Shown here in pieces: positions 6,246 through 7,791 of a stretch of DNA of 7,791 nucleotides (the stretch's first letter is position 1; the number at the start of each line of letters is the position of its first letter). Under the pieces are notes generated by a model. It saw nothing but the letters and a program-made list of their open reading frames with translations, searched no databases and had not been told where the DNA came from. A program made the translations under genes and the position numbers. The DNA comes from Candidatus Fraserbacteria bacterium RBG_16_55_9 (GTDB taxonomy: Bacteria > Bipolaricaulota > Bipolaricaulia > RBG-16-55-9), in NCBI GenBank assembly GCA_001778455.1, contig MFGX01000003.1, forward strand, positions 1 to 7,791, in the 5' to 3' direction.

Positions 6246-6899
6246 CTAGCTGAAGCCTAAGACTGTTAATAGCTGTTCTGCTGAGATAAGCTCCGCATCA
6301 CCGATGATGCTGCCCTCCGCTCGGGCACGGCGTCCGGCGCGGGCAATTTTGTAAGCGGGCGAGTTACGACCCATCCTCCCAAAAACAATCCGCTCCTTCG
6401 CAAACCCTGGGTCAATCGTGCGAATATAATTCAAGAGCCGTCCCCGAATCTCCCGCTCCTTACCTGAGAATTCGTTGTCAATAAGAAATTGGGCTCCCCG
6501 ATCTAATGGAATCGATTTTGTGGTCCGCTGGATAAGTATGCAAAGACCAGCGACATAGAGAGCCAATTCCGGTCTCCGAAGCACACGGAAATATCCTTGT
6601 AGCTCCTGGCGGACAGTCTGCTTGACCTGTCCTGAAATGATGATGATGATGGATCTTCCAGAGCTCGTGTCGCAGGGGGGACAGGCAACGGCAGCCATCA
6701 CGGTTTCGGTATCGAAGCGCCCCAACTGTCCGCTCAAATCGATATCGATCTGGGTATCGCCTTCAGCAGCCCTGGGCATCCGAGTTGACGCTTGAGATGC
6801 AGGACTCTCGTTCCAGCGAACCGCAAGAAGCAGGCCAGATCCAGCCGCTAGAAACTTGAGGAACTCTCTGCGGCTAATACCCTGGAGTCGCGGACCCAT
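6246..6899 (-). CDS. Tat-signal protein of unknown function
   Basis: The 217-residue product opens with a classic twin-arginine signal: SRREFLK at 9-15, then the hydrophobic FLAAGSGLLLAV to about 27. Export of a folded protein by the Tat system is therefore predicted, with cleavage probably before about residue 40. I do not recognise the rest. It contains DIDLSGQLGRFDTETV (52-67), a CPPC motif at 73-76, five isoleucines in a row (84-88) encoded by a trinucleotide repeat, a hydrophobic LALYVAGLCILI stretch (112-123) and a basic C-terminal third (KERIVFGRMGRNSPAYKIA). CPPC could bind metal or be redox-active, but no thioredoxin fold is evident. It is transcribed towards the ABC operon and away from the zinc-ribbon gene. 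No Shine-Dalgarno precedes ATG 6899; a TATTAT -10-like element ends 5 nt before it, suggesting a leaderless message. The reading frame is convincing; the function is unknown. Confidence 0.72.
   Translation of the reverse strand: MGPRLQGISRREFLKFLAAGSGLLLAVRWNESPASQASTRMPRAAEGDTQIDIDLSGQLGRFDTETVMAAVACPPCDTSSGRSIIIIISGQVKQTVRQELQGYFRVLRRPELALYVAGLCILIQRTTKSIPLDRGAQFLIDNEFSGKEREIRGRLLNYIRTIDPGFAKERIVFGRMGRNSPAYKIARAGRRARAEGSIIGDAELISAEQLLTVLGFS
6637..6651. repeat. Trinucleotide repeat (ATG)5
   Basis: Five consecutive ATG units lie inside the minus-strand gene and form part of the codons for its five-isoleucine run. Slippage here would add or remove whole isoleucines without a frameshift. Confidence 0.9.
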
Positions 6900-6904
6900 G
6901 TTCT

Positions 6905-6910
6905 ATAATA
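6905..6910 (-). promoter_or_regulatory. Possible -10 element of the Tat-signal gene (leaderless start)
   Basis: On the minus strand this reads TATTAT, five of six to consensus, 5 nt before ATG. Transcription would begin at or next to the A of the start codon. No good -35 is seen 17-18 nt upstream. Confidence 0.35.
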
Positions 6911-6912
6911 CA

Positions 6913-6934
6913 CTCGCGGCGGTTGACATGCGAG
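6913..6934. repeat. Inverted repeat CTCGC-N12-GCGAG over the divergent promoter
   Basis: CTCGC (6913-6917) and GCGAG (6930-6934) are perfect inverted arms 12 nt apart that bracket the TTGACA of the plus-strand promoter. The position suits an operator controlling the divergent genes, but 5-bp arms can arise by chance. Confidence 0.3.
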
Positions 6935-6950
6935 CCAGATAGATGATAGT
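6923..6950 (+). promoter_or_regulatory. Promoter of the zinc-ribbon membrane protein gene
   Basis: A perfect TTGACA (6923-6928) is followed after 16 nt by GATAGT (6945-6950), or after 18 nt by TAGTAT; both match four of six. Transcription would start near 6957. This lies downstream of the in-frame ATG at 6943, so that ATG is not the start. Confidence 0.5.
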
Positions 6951-6977
6951 ATGCGCGTTACGTCGGAAAAGTTCGTT

Positions 6978-6983
6978 AGGAGG
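6978..6983 (+). promoter_or_regulatory. Ribosome binding site that sets the TTG start at 6991
   Basis: AGGAGG lies 7 nt before TTG 6991. The protein then begins MHCSKCG, exactly where a zinc-ribbon domain normally begins, so TTG is favoured over the upstream ATG at 6943. Confidence 0.75.
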
Positions 6984-6990
6984 AAGGATC

Positions 6991-7638
6991 TTGCATTGCA
7001 GTAAATGTGGAACCGTCGTTCCACCTGGGACAAGTTTCTGCAGTCAATGCGGAACGCCAGTGGCTCCCGCTCCGCCTTCCGGCACTACATCGCCAGCGCC
7101 TGCGACATCGATGCATCTCCCTGATCTAGCCTCCCTAATGCGCGACGCCGCTTTCTGGTGGCTACTGGTCCCAACGATCCTCTTTCTGTACCTCGCGCGG
7201 GATATTGGCAATACATTAGTTGTTGCCGCCATCGGCGTGGGCCTGTGGTATGTTCGGACGATCCCAGGAGTGCCTCCCGCCATTCGATCCTACTTGCCTT
7301 TGCTGCAAGCGCTTATGGTCTTCTTCTTTTTGGGAGGCAATCCCTTCGTCATCTTCGTCGTGGGAGCCGCATTGGCCGTCGCCGTCCTGCAACGCGATCC
7401 ACTGCTTGCACTCCTGGAACCTTGGTGGCAATTGCAGCAACAGATCCCGCCCACAACGCGGCGCGTGTTGGCATTTGTCATCCCGTTTCTCATCGGTTAC
7501 CTCTTTGGTCAGAGCGCCTTGGGGTTCGAGTGGACCAGCACCTTTCTCTCGTTGACGATTGGGACCATCGTCGCATTCTTGCTGATATTCACGCCGCCGG
7601 CCTCCATGCGGCGTCCTGCAATGGGAGGGCCTAGATGA
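6991..7638 (+). CDS. Zinc-ribbon multi-spanning membrane protein, function unknown
   Basis: From TTG 6991 the product has 215 residues. An N-terminal zinc ribbon has Cys3, Cys6, Cys17 and Cys20 (CSKCG, then CSQCGTP) and should bind one zinc ion on the cytoplasmic side. A proline/serine/threonine-rich linker follows (about 24-42). About five or six hydrophobic segments come next, near 54-69, 74-89, 101-133 (one or two spans), 158-173 and 183-200, and a short basic tail ends the protein. This ribbon-plus-membrane layout is common in uncharacterised bacterial proteins and does not reveal a function. The start is fixed by AGGAGG 7 nt upstream and by the promoter placement. Its stop overlaps the next start in ATGA, so the two products are probably coupled and may act together at the membrane. 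Residues 136-156 between spans are amphipathic (PLLALLEPWWQLQQQ). Confidence 0.82.
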   Translation: MHCSKCGTVVPPGTSFCSQCGTPVAPAPPSGTTSPAPATSMHLPDLASLMRDAAFWWLLVPTILFLYLARDIGNTLVVAAIGVGLWYVRTIPGVPPAIRSYLPLLQALMVFFFLGGNPFVIFVVGAALAVAVLQRDPLLALLEPWWQLQQQIPPTTRRVLAFVIPFLIGYLFGQSALGFEWTSTFLSLTIGTIVAFLLIFTPPASMRRPAMGGPR

Positions 7639-7791
7639 AGAAGATCCAGAGACAAGGCTCATTCCTTCTCGGTCTATGGCTGGCTACGTGGGTTGTGGTG
7701 AGCGTCGCAGTGCCCGCCAGCGCCGGCAACTGCTTTGAACTGTTGGGCAGCCCGGCCAATCTCGTGAATATACCGAAGTATGTGATCGAAG
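7635..7791 (+). CDS. Secreted protein, N-terminal part (3' partial)
   Basis: ATG 7635 overlaps the previous stop by 4 nt and has GGGAGGG (7623-7629) 5 nt upstream. The frame stays open to the window end, showing 52 residues. The start MKKIQRQG is followed by a hydrophobic core (SFLLGLWLATWVVVSVAV) and a typical signal peptidase I site, PASA before GNCFELLG, so the mature protein would begin with Gly31 and carry Cys33 near its N-terminus. This is not a lipobox. The rest is outside the window, so no family can be assigned. The overlap suggests co-translation with the zinc-ribbon membrane protein. Confidence 0.8.
   Translation, partial: MKKIQRQGSFLLGLWLATWVVVSVAVPASAGNCFELLGSPANLVNIPKYVIE

Noticed and set aside
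6156..6246. tRNA or selenocysteine-tRNA-like gene with an 8-bp acceptor-like helix
   Set aside because: The closing helix and length are suggestive, but there is no GGTTCGA-type T-loop, no proper D-arm and no plausible anticodon arm.
6943..6990. ATG 6943 as the start of the zinc-ribbon protein
   Set aside because: It overlaps the likely -10 element, has no ribosome site and adds residues before the zinc ribbon. TTG 6991 has AGGAGG at 7 nt.
7216..7662. Open frame on the minus strand opposite the zinc-ribbon gene
   Set aside because: The opposite frame has a zinc ribbon, a ribosome site, a promoter and membrane spans; this one is charged low-complexity sequence with no start signals.

Overview
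The window is bacterial chromosomal DNA, moderately GC-rich by eye. It has sigma70-type promoters (TTGACA and TATAAT elements), strong AGGAGG ribosome sites, 4-nt ATGA/GTGA gene overlaps and frequent GTG or TTG starts. A Sec-type substrate-binding protein without a lipobox, a Tat-exported protein and other secreted products favour a diderm cell envelope, but the sequence does not fix the lineage. I see no IS element, CRISPR array, rRNA or canonical tRNA.

Layout. (1) Bases 3-1076: the 3' end of a large secreted protein with repeated PPC-type beta domains and a BACON-like domain, probably the tail of an exported protease whose catalytic part lies outside the window. (2) Bases 1157-2617: guaB (IMP dehydrogenase), with its own promoter at 1096-1124. 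(3) Bases 2715-6105: a complete polar amino acid ABC importer in the order substrate-binding protein, permease, permease, ATPase. A structured leader precedes it, a strong intrinsic terminator or attenuator (3630-3667) follows the binding-protein gene, and the three membrane/ATPase genes are joined by GTGA and ATGA overlaps. (4) Bases 6106-6245: a convergent intergenic region with a near-consensus plus-strand promoter, several hairpins and a terminator-like hairpin; it may encode a small RNA of about 80 nt. (5) Bases 6246-6899, minus strand: a Tat-signal protein of unknown function. (6) Bases 6991-7791, plus strand: a divergently transcribed gene pair, a zinc-ribbon multi-spanning membrane protein overlapping by 4 nt a Sec-signal protein that runs off the window.

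How the genes work together. The binding protein should capture an amino acid outside the inner membrane and deliver it to the permease heterodimer, powered by the ATPase. The attenuator would let the binding protein be made in excess. GuaB makes XMP for GMP synthesis. Its position beside an amino acid importer may reflect nothing more than neighbourhood, though glutamine (the amide donor for the next step) is a conceivable substrate. The last three genes are the least understood: a Tat-exported protein faces a zinc-ribbon membrane protein coupled to a secreted protein across a compact 91-bp divergent promoter region.
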